Positions 21,916-35,044 are shown, counted from the stretch's first letter. The stretch: DNA of 64,000 nt from Haliotis asinina (GCF_037392515.1 NC_090287.1:14187001-14251000), one strand, 5' to 3'. The notes: generated by a model from the letters alone, not told the origin. Translations and numbers: made by a program.

Positions 21916-23823
21916 CGCTGATAAATTGGTAAGTGATTAGACATAATAACAGGTGGAAGTTATATAGTAATGTACAATAAATTTGGAAAAGATCTTATAT
22001 GTGAGCTTTTGCATGGTTGGATGGATATGACAATGGTGAAATGTGTAATATTATAAAACTGAACAACCTTCAATTTATTAAATGTCTGGTCAAAGTCTTG
22101 CAGGGCAAATGCTGTGTGATGAGGGCTGCACAGAGAAAGGCCTTTACCCTGGATGAGCAGGTACTCATACTGTCTTAGTGGTGTCAGTGTATACTGAAAG
22201 GCAGTTAAAATAGATAAATATAATCAGAAGATGACATAGGCCCCAGTCTGATACAATTCAGAAATGGATAAATAAATAAATAGCAAAAGACACCTCTTGT
22301 ATCAAATTTAGTGGAAAAATATTGAATGGTTTTCAAGTTATGCTCTGGAAACAAAATGATTACATACAGATGGGGTAGATGAAAAGATCAGGGTTAGACT
22401 ATATACCTCAGCATAAAAGCATAAAATGGGTAGATGAATTCGGTTTTGTATAATATTGCTGACAGAACCTGAGGGGTGAGGAAAATGACTTTGAACATGT
22501 TATACTGGTGAATATGACATTGTGTTGGCCAAGGCATGACCCAAGTTAACATTAGTTAGCTGATGAAAACTCATTTACATAATACTGTGATTAACCTTGG
22601 TTGCCCATGTAACGGCTGGACACTTGGGGTGTGGTACCCGGGTTAGCGGCATCCATGTGACATCATCAGTAAAGAAAATTTGCTTACATTTTAATTTCAG
22701 TGATGCATCAAATTACAGTCTCAGGAAAACTGGTTGCAGAACAGAGCACAACAAGGACTGGTCGGCTTGGAGTATAATGTGTATTCATGATTAACTGCAG
22801 CATGGCAAGTATGGACAAGTACAAGCTGCCATGCAGCACACACATGTATGTTGTCATAAGAGCAAAATATTCTTTAGTGTGATCTTAAACCCCATTTCAG
22901 CTCGCATATGGACCTCATGGAATCATCTTCCCCATAACTTTTAGAGACATTCTTTCAGTTAGTTGATCTCTGCAAAAATTCAGTAAGTGGAATTGGGAGT
23001 ATGTTTTTTTCCATGGGTTAGTAGACATTTAGAAAATGATACTTGCTAGAGACATAAAGTTTCGGAGGGAATGACAGTTAAAGGGAACAATGAAGTAATT
23101 GTTATGATATGCTAATATATTGCAGGCACATAAAATGTAATACATGTAGTACAAATTCTTTTGTACACAAATATTCTTTAAAATACTTAGTAAAGAGGTG
23201 TGACCAAAATGACACATTCATGGAAAAAAACCATGATACTTACTCATTTTCACTTATCTCATGAGAATACTAAAAACGCTTGCACAATAAAATTAAGCTA
23301 CTACCTTAATATGTAGGTAAAATAGATGGAACAATATAGTTCACATAAATACATGTGGTATAAAAATTGGCAAATGAGAACATTACTGTTTTTAGAAAAT
23401 GAAATTCAGACATAACAGATGCTGTCTACACAGTAATGTTCAACTTGAAGAGAAGATGACTTCTAATTTATTTATGCTAATAAACTAAGAAATTGTTGGC
23501 AATAAATATACTGATGGAACCATAAGAGTATCCCTTTATATAGTCTGACATTTTCACCCATAAAGCATGCAAAGAACCTTGAAAAGAATATGAGGGCATT
23601 TGTGCTTTAATATGTTCCTTTACTTGTTTCCATCAGTATATATGTTATGCAGCACAGATACTTGACCAGAAATGATTTTGGTCACCAAACACTATTCTAA
23701 TGAAACAAATCATAACTTGACAATCACGTCATTGACTAGTTATATGTACGATTCATTATTGAAAATATAATATTACCACACATGAGGACATCACCTGCAA
23801 AAAAGTACAAAGAAACCATAAAG

Positions 23824-24094
23824 GGAGTGTGGAGTGAGTTTAGTTTTACGTCGCACTTAGCAATATTCCAGCTATATGGCGACGGTCTGTAAATAATCGA
23901 GTCTGGACCAGACAATCCAGTGATCAACAACATGAGCATCGATCTGCGCAATTGGGAACCGATGACATGTGTCAACCAAGTCAGCTAGTCTGACCACCCG
24001 ATCCCGTTAGTCGCCTCTTAAAACAAGCATAGTCACCTTTTATGGCAAGCATGGGTTGCTGAAGGCCTATTCTACCCCGGAACCTTCACGGGTC
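23824..24094 (-). repeat. Abalone-type SINE-like repeat, near full length
   Basis: It includes the head segment TGGGTTGCTGAAGGCCTATT and CCTTCACGGG missing from shorter copies. Flanks GAAACCATAAAG (23812-23823) and GAAACCACAAAG (24095-24106) form a 12-bp target duplication with one mismatch. Confidence 0.9.
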
Positions 24095-25392
24095 GAAACC
24101 ACAAAGCATCGCATTCTTTGGTATATAACTAGACCTAACAACATACAGCCACAGGCCTCTTTAATTCAGTAATGTTCAGAGTCAAAAGGAATGCATACTA
24201 AGTTGCATACTGATGATGTCAAAATATATGAGTTACTGAAGGAGGGGAGTTTGGTTTAATGCTGCATGGAAATGTTATTCTGTAATACAAAACAATTATA
24301 CAAAGTGAATTATCATTAGCTGAGGAATTAGGTTCCTAAAGTACAACATACTTACCTCAGATTCAATGACTGATGTAGGAGCAGGCACATGTTGATAAGA
24401 CTGACCCTGTTGTTGCTGGTCAAGAATTTGCTGATGCTCTTGTTGATGTTTTTCGCATGCTGACTTAGAAGCCTTCTGTGCACTACAGGAACTGAACAAG
24501 AAAGGAGACACCAATGCTTACACAGAAAGATGGACATTGTGAAGTGACATACTTCCAAAATAATGTTTTGATGGCCAATGGGAACAGATTATTTTCTTGT
24601 GAGGAATGGCGATATGACACATTAGAATGAAGAAAAGGGATGACGCTCAACATAAACTTGGTGTAATGAACGAATGATTTAACCACTTGACTACCACACA
24701 TGTATAACTGTAATAGCTGCTGAATGTGTACTAATAATTAATAATAATAATATAAGAAATAACTATTATTATATCTACCCAGTATGACCCTTACTTAAAT
24801 TTCGTCTCTTTCTTGTAGTTTGACTTGGAACAATGACATTGTCAACGTCTTCATTCAGCTGTAACCGATTTGGGATTATGGCTACAACAACAAAAAGAAT
24901 ATGTCATGACAAGGCCCTGACACACTGAAGTATGGGACATCTGTAAATATCTGATATGTAATTCTACAAAATGTACAGTGTAGCTGACATAATTGTACCT
25001 TTTACATGATATTTTGTCACTATCATCTGCAGAATATTGAAGAGATATTTTGACAATAAAACATTGATATCAAGGTTTTACTTGTCTTCAGAACAATACA
25101 CGTGTTTCAGTGTTAATCAAACGCTACGACTTTGACATCTGCTCACTATATTTTGCAAACCATAGCTTGTTACGCAAATTCATTGCCGAAATGTAGTAAC
25201 TTCGCAGTTACGAAGTAAAATATACTTGTTAGACATTAGTCGCCAACTGACTCGAATACTGGAATAGTTAATGAAGCACGAAAATAAGTCCCAAATAAGT
25301 CCCAACCTAAACACGTATTAATGGCAAAGTTTTGACATAGTTTGGTGACTTGTTACATGTAATATCAATGTCAGTTTACCTGCATGATTCAT

Positions 25393-26497
25393 TTTGAATT
25401 GTGCAATGGTCGTGCCATACAACCTGAAGTTCAATTAGTGATATGGATTACTCCCTTGATGTACTGAATGACCCCTTGAAAAGGACGCAATTATTGCATA
25501 TAGTTCACAATATTAAAGTAAAAGAAATATTAAATAGGGTTTTTACATTTTTTCCAAAGTGTTTCTTAGATGATTAGTTAATGCCAATGTATGTCCAAAT
25601 TGTGAGACATTAAATACTCTATTTCAAGTGGTGCTTACTGTGGCGCTTAGCCATATTCCAGGTTGCTTTGGTATATGCGGTGACGTAACGACCATTTTTC
25701 GATTTTCTAAAGAGAGCACTTACAAAGGGACGTAATCCGAAACATCCGTATCTACCAACACGAGTTATCTGTGCTGAATCTGACCTTCACGTCACGGATT
25801 TATAAACAACACGCATGAAATGCAGCCTTTGGCAAGTATCCATGTATTACTAGTTTACCTGCCTCTGTGGGCATTGAGGTATTTTCTAGCCTCACAGACT
25901 ACTGTTAAATATCAACAGATAACTTTTTCTCAAAATGAAACCGTAATGCGAGTTTTTGCGATGTCTGTGTGTTGTCACATTCCTCGTTATATAGCTTGAG
26001 GTTCAGGTTTCGTCTTTTAAATATGTCACCTGATTTGCAATTACTGCTTTCAACATACAACTGAATACATGTACACTGGTGAATCTGTGAAGATCAGTCT
26101 TCGGCAGCCCATACTTGTAGACACAACTAAAGGTATCGGGTGATCAGCTCTCTGACATGAACTTGTTGTCCGCGACTCGTTGTACCGCGGTACTTGATCA
26201 ATCCGTAATTGGAAATAAAATTGTGAAATTACAAGGACCATTCTATTATGAAATCTGATTAACTTGACATTTAATCAACATATTAAGGAAAAATTACTCT
26301 AACTTTGATAGTTTTTCAACATGAAACATGACGAACGAAGCCGGGTATTCTTTTCCAAGGTAGAGCATCCCCGTGTCCACCCATGTTCAGTACGCCTGAC
26401 TTAACGATATATACTAAACGAATTCAGGCGGAAATAGAAATCTGTCATGGTAGAGAGGTATAAAACTGTATTTACAGGATTGTCTTAATATTGACAG
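25393..26497. other. Intergenic, likely promoter regions of two divergent genes
   Basis: This separates the start of the minus-strand KDZ-like gene from that of the plus-strand glycosyltransferase. A worn fragment of the abalone-type SINE may lie at 26090-26160. No TATA box or gene was recognised. Confidence 0.4.
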
Positions 26498-29451
26498 ATG
26501 TTGATGCTGCCCATCCGGAGAATCAGGCAGTACATTCGATATCTGGTGTGTATCATCATGGCCACCTGTATGTCTCTCATCTCCATTCATTTGCTGTCTC
26601 CTCAGGTAAGGAATACCAATAATCTAGTGAAGAATGAGGTTCCCCTCCAGTACCTTTATGGATGTCAACTTCTATATTTTGATGGACACCATGTTTTGGA
26701 GGATAAACTTACTCCTTCATCAGGTAAATGAAGGGATAAGCATAAACTTCAAAACAGAATAAAGTAGGTGACATCGATAAGCTCTTGCCTATATTGGGAT
26801 ATGTAGTAATATGAATATTAATTTTGAATTCATCATTAGTAGTCAAGGTAACTTAAATGTCACTAACTGGAAGCTGTCAAAGATAATCAGAGATGCAAAC
26901 CAAACCTAAATCTTTGCTGTTGAATGCAGGAACTGGTTGAGGACTTTCCAGGTTGAAGGATTCATTCCCCAACACCAAAAAGTACTAGAATCTGTACTTT
27001 ACGAAGAAAGTGTAATCCCAAGTATAACACACATTACCCATAGAGAATGAAATGAACATAATGAACATATCTCAAGCTCAGTATTGTCAATGAACAGCAG
27101 TGGTGTACCTGTCATTAGGAACTTTAGGCACGTGCCTAGCTTAATTTGGGGCAATTCACTTTGCCATGACATCAACATCAAGCGAGAGATACTTCAGTGC
27201 AACGAGAAGACGTATCTTCAGTCCACCATGGGTGATGGGTATGTTATGCATGCACTTATCAATGTCCACAGAGACATACTTGTTATTTCTGTCCTGGGTT
27301 CGGCCCTGGACAGATTATTATAATAAACCAACCAGTTTTGGCAATAACACTGCCTGACAGTAGGTTAACTTTAGCGGTCTTGTGGAATCAGCAAAGTAGA
27401 ATTCTATTGCTGGTTATGTTTGGTGCATAGCATCTTGATAATTTAGCTATTTGACCTACAGATATACCTTTTACATGTCAAAGTTCAGAGAAGCCGATCT
27501 TCAACTGCAACTGCGCCTGAAAAAATCTCGCGTCATTATTTTAAATGCAAGTTCTTACCAGCTGAGATAGCTTTTCCAAGGGCAATAACTCTACTACAAA
27601 TTACTTACAGTCCGAGTCATTTATGGGACGTTTCGCTCAGTAATTCATTCATGTTTGTCTGGTCACTTACATTTGAGTTTTCGGGACAGACACGGACCAG
27701 CGTTTTAATTTGCTGCATAACGTAAGACGTCATCCCGAAAACTGAAAGAGAGTATTGTTCTTTTAAAATGAAATTGACATCTTGACCTCGGTTCTGACAA
27801 CCATGCATGTAAATCAACCATGTCAGTAAGACACCCATGGGGTTAAAGTATTGTTAACTTCTTTTACTCCTGCAAGAGAAGGTAAGTCAGAAAACATATC
27901 GGGTCCACCTAAGCTTACGAAATAATTTAACGGTGCATTTTTGTGAATTCAAATGATTGCTAAATCTGACTACAGTTGCCAGCGACTGAAAGGATGGTGT
28001 AAATCTAGCTAGGGTCCATGCAGGAAGCGGTGTAAGTTCCCATGGTCCCTAGTGTGACGATCTACCGTCTACGCTCCATGCTGTTCAATTGTTGTGTTCC
28101 AGTTGCGCTGATGAACGTTCAGTCACAGAGGTTCAACTTTAGCTAGTCTCTTCGGCGTATTTTCTTCCGGACCAGTAACCGTATTGAATGATAAGACACG
28201 TGCATTGAAGAAATTTACAAATGCAGGGGCGTAGCATTATTTTAAAAAGACCGGGTTTACATGTTGCTGTTGCTAGAAAGCTTGGACGAGTCCTCAGTAT
28301 GCTAACTAAATGTAAAGCTTTGCAACCTATCGGAATTACACACAAAAATAGGCCTGCTACGCGCTTGACAATAAAACCATGAACAGCTTCTATATTTCAG
28401 TGTGAGCCACGTTTCGACTAATGTTCTAATTCTGTCAAAGAATAGTGATGAAGCGTTCGTCCATATTGTGCCAACCTTCTTTAGTCTTCAAACGTCTAGA
28501 TGCATCTGAAAGAATGCATATGATCAATTTTTAACATGTTTTACTACAAATGAAAAAAAAATCTTGGATATTTTGTTCTCATTTCAGCAGCTCCCATGCT
28601 TTGGACATGTAATTCCCAAATATAGATTTGAACTCTACAACAAATCTCAGCCGCTGGATGTTACAGTTGTCACAGCCTATTTCAACCTTGAACGATTCCG
28701 AAAAGGATCAGGAGGGTATGTTGACGCAAATCTTTACATGAAGTGGGCGAACGTGTACCAATATATTAGAAGCCCTTTTGTGTTTTATACAGATTCACCG
28801 GACACTGCTGAAGCATTCAGAAAGATGAGAGCGGGATATGAACACATCACAAAGATTTTATTGGTGGACAGAAAATCATTGTGGGCCTTTAATTATGTAG
28901 AACGGATAAAAGCAATATATTCAATCCCGGGTTATCCGAAGCACCACCCTAACACAGTTTTACCGGAGTATTCATGTGCCCAGCATGCTAAATATGCAAC
29001 TGTTGAAGAAACCGTAGAGAAAAATTACTTCAACACAACTTATTTTGCCTGGATAGATTTGGGGTATTTTAGATACATCGTTGGACGGAAGAAGGAGTTT
29101 GTGATAGTAAAACCAAAGGATTTCAACGAATCTCGAATCGCAATGACCCAAGTGTTCGATGTGAGTATGGGCGTGAAAGTGGAAGCTATATTCAAGGAAA
29201 ATCAGGTGTGGCTGGGAGGAGGGATGTTTTTCGGGTCTAAATACACTCTCCCGACATTCATAGCCGACTATCGACACGCAGTTGAACGTTACCTGAATAT
29301 GTCTCTTAGTAACACTGATCAACAAGTTATTTACTCGATGAACACCATCAACGAAAAGCCTCATGTGAGACGACGGGTACCCGTACAGACATATTCAGCC
29401 CAATTTTGCTGGTTCTATTTGGGATTTTCATGCTATAGAGAATTGTCCTGA
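26498..29451 (+). CDS. HtrL/YibB-type glycosyltransferase-like type II membrane protein
   Basis: Two exons, 26498-26605 and 28588-29451, join in phase 0 to about 323 residues. Exon 1 supplies a short basic N-terminus (RRIRQYIR) and one hydrophobic segment (LVCIIMATCMSLISIHLL), a signal anchor expected to place the protein in the Golgi or ER with the catalytic part in the lumen. Exon 2 starts QLPCFGHVIPK and carries DVTVVTAYFNLERF, the KMRAGYEHITKI region and YFAWIDLGYFR. These match the HtrL/YibB glycosyltransferase-like family of bacteria and invertebrates. NKS, NTT, NES and NMS are possible N-glycosylation sites. AATAAA at 29486-29491 gives a polyadenylation signal 35 bp after the stop. An AG just before the ATG suggests a spliced 5' UTR. 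The substrate is unknown. Confidence 0.8.
26606..28587 (+). other. Intron of the HtrL/YibB-like gene
   Basis: A GTAAGG donor and TTTCAG acceptor bound about 2.0 kb without a recognised exon or repeat family. Confidence 0.6.
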
Positions 29452-29639
29452 CCAACAGTTATGTATTAATTATGGATGTTATGTTAATAAATGCAGCTAG
29501 TGTGCAAATTGATGTATGAATGTGGATTGCATTAAGTGTGAAAAATGTTTGACTGGTCCTTACTTGAATGCTTCAGAGACACCAAGATGCACGGATAACG
29601 TTTTGATAAAGCAAGATTCGTGATCATTTCTTTGGATCT

Positions 29640-29765
29640 GAGGGGAGGTGGGGTAGCCTAGTGGTTAAGCATTCACTCGTCACACAGGATACCCTGGTTT
29701 GATTCCCACATTGGTGCAGTGAGTGAGGCCCTCTTCTGCAGTGGTGATCCTTTATTATTGCTAAA
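29640..29765 (+). repeat. tRNA-derived SINE head
   Basis: GGGGTAGCCTAGTGGTTAAG contains the A box, and GGTTTGATTCC at 29696-29706 is the B box. The intervening CACTCGTCACACAGGATAC and trailing GTGCAGTGAGTGAGG words recur in the other tRNA-like copies here. No acceptor-stem pairing supports a real tRNA. Confidence 0.7.
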
Positions 29766-31080
29766 GGCAATGCTCACTTACTTTGATTCGAACTAGGATC
29801 CTAACTGAGCAGCAGGATCCAATTCAACACTGAGTATGAAGTATCTTAAAGCCGTAAAGATAATACTTTCCAAGGACCACATGCCTGGAGATAAGAGCCT
29901 GTCATTGCTCCCAGTCCGTTATAATGAGTGAATTAGCCCAATATTTATGATTTGTAAGACAAATTTGGAAACATTCCACCTATATAACTAGGGAGAATAC
30001 TATAAACTGGATTCGTTGCTTGACATCCAAAACTGTGGTGAGAGACCAACTTTTAAGGCGAGTGGTGATTTTACAATTTGTATTTGTATTCTGATGTTCC
30101 AACAAATGTAATTCTCTCTGAATGTTTTTAGAAACATTTTGTAGACATTTTATGGAAATGTATATAATGTCGTATTTGGAAATAAAATTGTTTTTCTATA
30201 AATGATACAGTAGTAATCATATTCTGAAAATTGGATCGCTCACTTTATGCCCACTCTCTCTACATTAAGTGGGTTTATCAATTGGGTCAAACAGGCGGAG
30301 CGTTGTACCATAAGCGCTTCCTCGTTTTGAACAGGGTGTAGGGGGAGCTTAACTCAAAGGATCTACAGGCAGTAACTCTCCGTCGGTTGTAATATATGAA
30401 CGCAGAGAAACCTCTAAAGGAAGATACATATATGCCTAAAAACGAACAGGTGAGCGGTTTATCGGTTTTCTAGCAGAGATGATACTGTTTTACTCCTCCA
30501 AAGATGATTGGGGTCGGTGGTAGGTGGTATTTGTTGAGTTATTTTCGTTATTCACGCGTCTATTGTGAGCTTAATATTGCATTTTTCTGGAACATAACTC
30601 AAAAACTGTTCAAATAGGTTTCAACAAAATTGGTAAATATGGCAAACAGAACCTAAGGTGGTGACTTTTGAGATTTACAGGCTTTATTTACGGGCTTCGT
30701 TTCCAGAGCGATAGTCGAAAACCTTTCAATATCAATATATCGACGCATCCCAAAGTGGTGCCTTGTGCTATTTGCAGATTTTAGCCATGTATATTTTTCA
30801 TGATTTCCATGGATTTTGATTTGGTCTGAAAAACTAAGTTGAACTTAAAGTAACTGATTTGTTCTTTCAAAAATATGGGGCCGGTGGGCTTTCTTCTGAA
30901 GACTCTGAAGACTCTTGTAAACAACTAAATGAAAATGATACCTGCGTATCTTAGCGTTGAACGCAATCGTGAAAATTAATGTTGATGAGAGAAATAAGAG
31001 AGGTGAGGTTACGCCTGCAAGATAGCACGTAGCGACCTGCATAAACAGTAGGCATCAGATTGTTGGAGTTTTCTGAACAC
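29766..31080. other. Intergenic, no gene seen
   Basis: AT-rich DNA downstream of the glycosyltransferase with no coding frame or repeat family I could support. Confidence 0.4.
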
Positions 31081-31089
31081 AGTGAATCT

Positions 31090-31410
31090 GTTGGTGTAAC
31101 CTGTATGCCAGACATCAGCTGCAGTATATGTTAATTGGATGCCATGGTTTACTTGGTGTAACTAAGATGCCAGGCATCCATTAGTGTCGCCTATATACCA
31201 GGCAACATTTGGCGTTACCTGTATACCAGGCATCAGTTGCTGTTATCTGGGTACAACCAACAGTAGGTGTTACCTGAGTACAGGCATGAATTTGTGTTAC
31301 CTGTATAAAAGGCAGGTATTGTTACATGGGTGTTCGCATCTATTTGTGTTTAAAGTATACCAGGCATTAGGTGGTGTAAGCTGGATACAAGTATCAGTTG
31401 ATGTGTCTCT
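31090..31410. repeat. Degenerate tandem repeat, about 28-30 bp
   Basis: Diverged tandem copies of a unit like GGTGTTACCTGTATACCAGG plus CATCAGTT, about ten units with many substitutions and indels. It lies just upstream of the fucosyltransferase pseudogene. Confidence 0.75.
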
Positions 31411-31644
31411 AACAAAAGTTATGATTTTGTGTCATCAGCGTGTAGTCATCATGTTACAATGTTTAATGATATAATTACCTGCTTGCCGGGTATAGGTTCA
31501 AAATAGCTTACAGGTGAGAATATATGCTTGCTGGATAGTGCTCGTCATAATTAGGACTTCATAGCATAATATTTAAAACAAAAGTCAATCAGTCTCCACT
31601 TAGACGTTTTCGTTGCCAATGTTCAATTACCAGCCTTTCTGTTT

Positions 31645-32450
31645 ATGTGTTACTTTTTTATTTCGCATTTCCGTTGGCGAAAGTTCCTGCTGGGATTAAT
31701 AATCGTCAGTGTCGCGTTCTCCTCGCTTTTCGTTACTTTTCACGTCCAGGGACAAATATTGGCTCATTTGCCAATCAGGACAGACAATGCTAACCAAACC
31801 ATCTTGTGGTATTATGCGCCAAGGTATATACTAGTATCTGATCCCATGACAGACATAGTCCTTCTCAGCAAATGACCTAGTCTGGGATCTTTTGTGACGA
31901 GAAATAAGTCCTTCTTTTCAGACAGCGCTGCTGTCTTATTTTCAGCAGACCAGATCAGCTCGCGCACTCCACCCCCTAAGCATCCAGGATACGAGTGGAT
32001 CTTTCACAATAACGAACCACCACATCTGTTGCCTGCAACAGGCCCTTCCATACACCTCCCTGGGGTAACTACAGCCGTGACGGTCCTCCCGGAACTTACA
32101 TCAACACCGCTGACTTCAGTTCGCCCAAAGAGTTAGCAGATTATATTTTATATATTCACAACAATGTAACTGAATACATAGAAATACTCAGGATGAAAGA
32201 CCAGTATTTCTATGAGTCAGAAGAGTATTTGTACACCGATCCTAACGGGAAGTCGCTTCTAGAGCATCATTACGAAGCTCATCCATTGTGCGACTTGTGT
32301 AGAAGGCTCCACAATTTGTCGAACAATTCGAAATCCATTGAAAATATTTCTCGGTGGTTTGAAAAAGGCATTTGCGTTTCTGCAACGTATATATGGCATC
32401 AGTTACTTTGTCTTTCTCTACGACAGAACATCTTGTTAGATTTATACTAG
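31645..32450 (+). pseudogene. Alpha-1,3-fucosyltransferase (GT10) pseudogene
   Basis: The frame starts at an ATG with a basic stretch and signal anchor (FRWRKFLLGLIIVSVAFSSL), then WYYAPRYI. After an in-frame TGA at 31873 the same frame continues with FVTRNKSFFSDSAAVLFSAD and STPPPK-type residues to HNNEPPHLL, the N-terminal domain of GT10 fucosyltransferases. In another frame, from about 32075, come GTYINTADFSSPKELADYI and LCDLCRRLHN, the C-terminal end. Roughly 200 residues between these halves, including the GDP-fucose-binding core, are missing. The copy therefore cannot be active. It is intronless, like many invertebrate GT10 genes, so retroposition need not be invoked. In a living member the enzyme would transfer fucose to N-glycans or glycolipids in the Golgi. 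Confidence 0.85.
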
Positions 32451-32459
32451 TATTCACTG

Positions 32460-34940
32460 ATTTTCAAATAGATGACAATAACACTGTGGTATATTAACTG
32501 ATTATCTGTACAGATATAGACTATTGTTTATGACCAAAGACTTTCATACGTTGCTCTCCCGCGAAAGTCGGTACTAGAACTCGTCTTCAGCAACCCATGC
32601 TCGCCGTAAGAGGTGATCGCTGACTTAGTTGACTCGTGGAATCGTATCACAATGGCATAGAATCTCATTGTGTCAGTCACTGAAATGTTTGGTCAAGACC
32701 GGTTTACTATCAGACCGCCGTCATATTCCTGGAGCATTGCTGGAAAAGCAAAAGAGACAAATGATTCTCATTACGATAAAATAATGCTAATTCACCAACT
32801 TTAGATTCAAAGTTCTTACGGGGTTTTTTTCATGCATGTGTGCACGTAGATGAAAGTCCCTTCTCTAAATCACAATATCAAACGTCAGTCAGTCTCGGTT
32901 GCTTGCCAAAAGATATCCACTGGTGTGTGGTATTAATCATATGATTGAACATTTGAAAACCGTGTTCACAATCGTGTTATAGTGAACAAGAAAAGATGCT
33001 TTCAGACAGACGGAGTATGACTTTTTCTAAAGTAATTTACCACTTCTGGCATGTTTCATTTCCTGCATGGACAATGACTGTAATTGATGTCCAGTTTCGT
33101 GGTGGTCATATTTTCTGAGTGGCATAATTTGGGAACATGTAGACGTAAGAGCGTAAAAGGAACACGTCTTTTGAATATCACTCTTTATGTCATGCTTAAA
33201 GAATAGCAACTATTGTGGATCATTCTCGTTCCTCGGTTGTCTTTGTTCTAAAGCACCAGATCAGTGGAGCTGGGTATTGCCCTAGAACAAAAGGAGCGCT
33301 TTTTTATTTTGTTCTCTTGTTTCCGCGCAAATTGGTCACTGTGTTATTTGGGTTACTGTCAGTATTGTTTGGTCTTGTAATGTATCGGATATATTTATTT
33401 ATAGGCGATATTTACAAAACCATCCTGCAAAGTACACTTCCAATGGACAGAAGCTGTTCTTCTTGTCGTGATACCAAATCTACTCCTCAAATACCAAGTA
33501 AATCTGTGTCGGCCAAGGTGGACGTCAAGTACATATCATAGACCATGTGCCTATTTAGTATAGTTCACTGAAGATGTCGTAACTGATCAAAATGCTTAAA
33601 TGGATATTGTTGTCATATCTTGAATCAGTAGGTGAGAACCTGCCAACCAGCTGTGGTCACTAATCCTCCAACTGGCCGGACCATATCTCACAGGGATGAG
33701 CAGTAGTTGCACAATCAGTCAAGCATAACAGTTAATCCCCTTAGCTGCTGAGTGAATGAAAAGACCCCTTGTTTATCAACACCTGAAACATTACACAATT
33801 ACCTCGTACAAAATACACCTGTGAATATGTACTTCATATAGCAAACTGTCTACAGAAAGATTCCTAACGAACGAAGGAAGCTGATGAATACACGATGTCA
33901 AAACCAAGATACGTTATACTTGAGATTACGCTCTTTTTTTCGTGGAAACCGCAGTGACTGAATGGGATTAGACTTTGAAGTCGCTGTGCTAATGTTTGGG
34001 ATAAGACTTTCATATTTGTGTATGGTGCGGTGGCTAAGTGGGTTAGTTTGCTGATTTTGTGTGTTAGTGGTCCGCTGTTCAAGCGAAAACAAAAGTACTA
34101 AAGTCTTCACTTACGAGAGAAAGAGCAATCCAAAGTATAGCGTATGTAGAAAGAAACGAATGATTAATGCACTAAGCATGCACGATATGACCTTTATTCT
34201 GTTTGGTATTTTGAAGTACTGCCTACGCCTTAGAAATCCGGATATATTCCTATATATATTCCTACAATAATGCGTCATTACATAAAATCTTAGACATGGA
34301 TTAATTAAACTTGTTTTTATACGTACACAAGAATGTGCAAATCTATTAAGTGATTTGACTAAAACTATGGTACATCGCATAATTTAGGTTATGGTGCAAA
34401 GGTATAGGGATATCTAACAGTAGATAACATAAGTTGATGAGGTTTGATTGACTTCGTCTTTTGATAGCATGTTTTGATATACAAATTATACCTTTGGAAA
34501 GGTCTCTGAAACACAGTATTAAAAACCACACGGAGTAGATTATAATTACACGCATTCCTGTATTGTTTACGTTCTTGCGTTGAAACAGCATAAAGAAGGC
34601 ATACATTATTTTTTGCGACACCTATGCAATTAATTAGCACCACACAAGTATAAACACATATATTAGCTTTGATGTTTCAAAACATACACCTACCATTCAC
34701 CTATGCTAATCTGAATCAAAATGATAATTGGTAAATAACAAGTGTTGTTTTAAGCTAATGAATGCATAAGAGGTGATCAACCACAAACACCTCTTCCACG
34801 ATGAAAATGAGAGCAATTAGGAACGGTATAAAATCTAATTAGGTTCACACTGTTGTTGATTATACCGGTACAAAACCTGTTACTAAAGTATACAAACACA
34901 ATTATGTGATTTCAGTAAAAAGGCCTTGTGTGAGAGCGAA
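32460..34940. other. Intergenic with an old SINE
   Basis: Apart from the diverged SINE at 32585-32745, I see only short frames. One at 33215-33541 is hydrophobic in the middle, but it starts at GTG and has no family resemblance. Confidence 0.4.
32585..32745 (+). repeat. Old diverged abalone-type SINE
   Basis: CTTCAGCAACCCATGCT, GTAAGAGGTGA, CGCTGACTTAGTTGAC and CAGACCGCCGTCATATTCC occur in the order of the younger copies, but with many changes. It is an older insertion of the same or a sister family. Confidence 0.65.
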
Positions 34941-34943
34941 GCA

Positions 34944-34960
34944 ATTGGATGCCTATATAA
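34944..34960 (+). promoter_or_regulatory. Inverted CCAAT plus TATA box for the 35.0-kb family gene
   Basis: ATTGG (34944-34948) and TATATAA (34954-34960) stand about 90 bp before the ATG, predicting a 5' UTR near 60 bp and no intron. The same combination of elements recurs upstream of other family members, at different spacing. Confidence 0.6.
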
Positions 34961-35044
34961 GTTAAACCGAATGTGCAAAAGGACAGACTGCTCAGATTAT
35001 AGAAGCTCTGAAGATCAAGATTCGCTAAGAAGACGACGAATACA

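Larger units (their letters stand above)
14541..25392 (-). pseudogene. KDZ-transposase-like (HMGXB3-like) gene, multi-exon, broken
   Basis: Candidate exons in transcript order are 25380-25392 (ATG), 24795-24881, 24356-24491, about 22594-22682, 22068-22193, 20873-20910, 20178-20571, 19731-19836, 19216-19265, about 17527-17649, about 16684-17061, 16125-16302, about 15804-15889, 15396-15518 and 14541-14933. Landmarks are GLSLCSPHHTAF, a SWIM-like SCSVCKKTPCTHTD, CGESPEVVIMDGVKLG, TPGLFTLSCQH, VYDNACNLHAY, LVDRFHWPNH and RNATLNKLRSMLSYM. These match the KDZ transposase fold, also found in HMG-domain protein 3-like host proteins. Lesions are a SINE inside the 14.5-14.9 kb exon, a one-base deletion after KYRKFKTL, AA replacing the AG acceptor before VCYGFSLM, and an in-frame TAA against the donor near 17527. 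It could be a dead domesticated gene or an old DNA-transposon gene. Some small exon borders are guesses. Confidence 0.7.

Noticed and set aside
29650-29710. Possible tRNA gene
   Set aside because: A and B boxes are present but no cloverleaf stems pair, and similar heads recur as dispersed repeats.
33215-33541. Open frame of 108 codons with a hydrophobic middle
   Set aside because: It begins with GTG, has no ATG before the hydrophobic part, no recognisable domain and no promoter or splice context.
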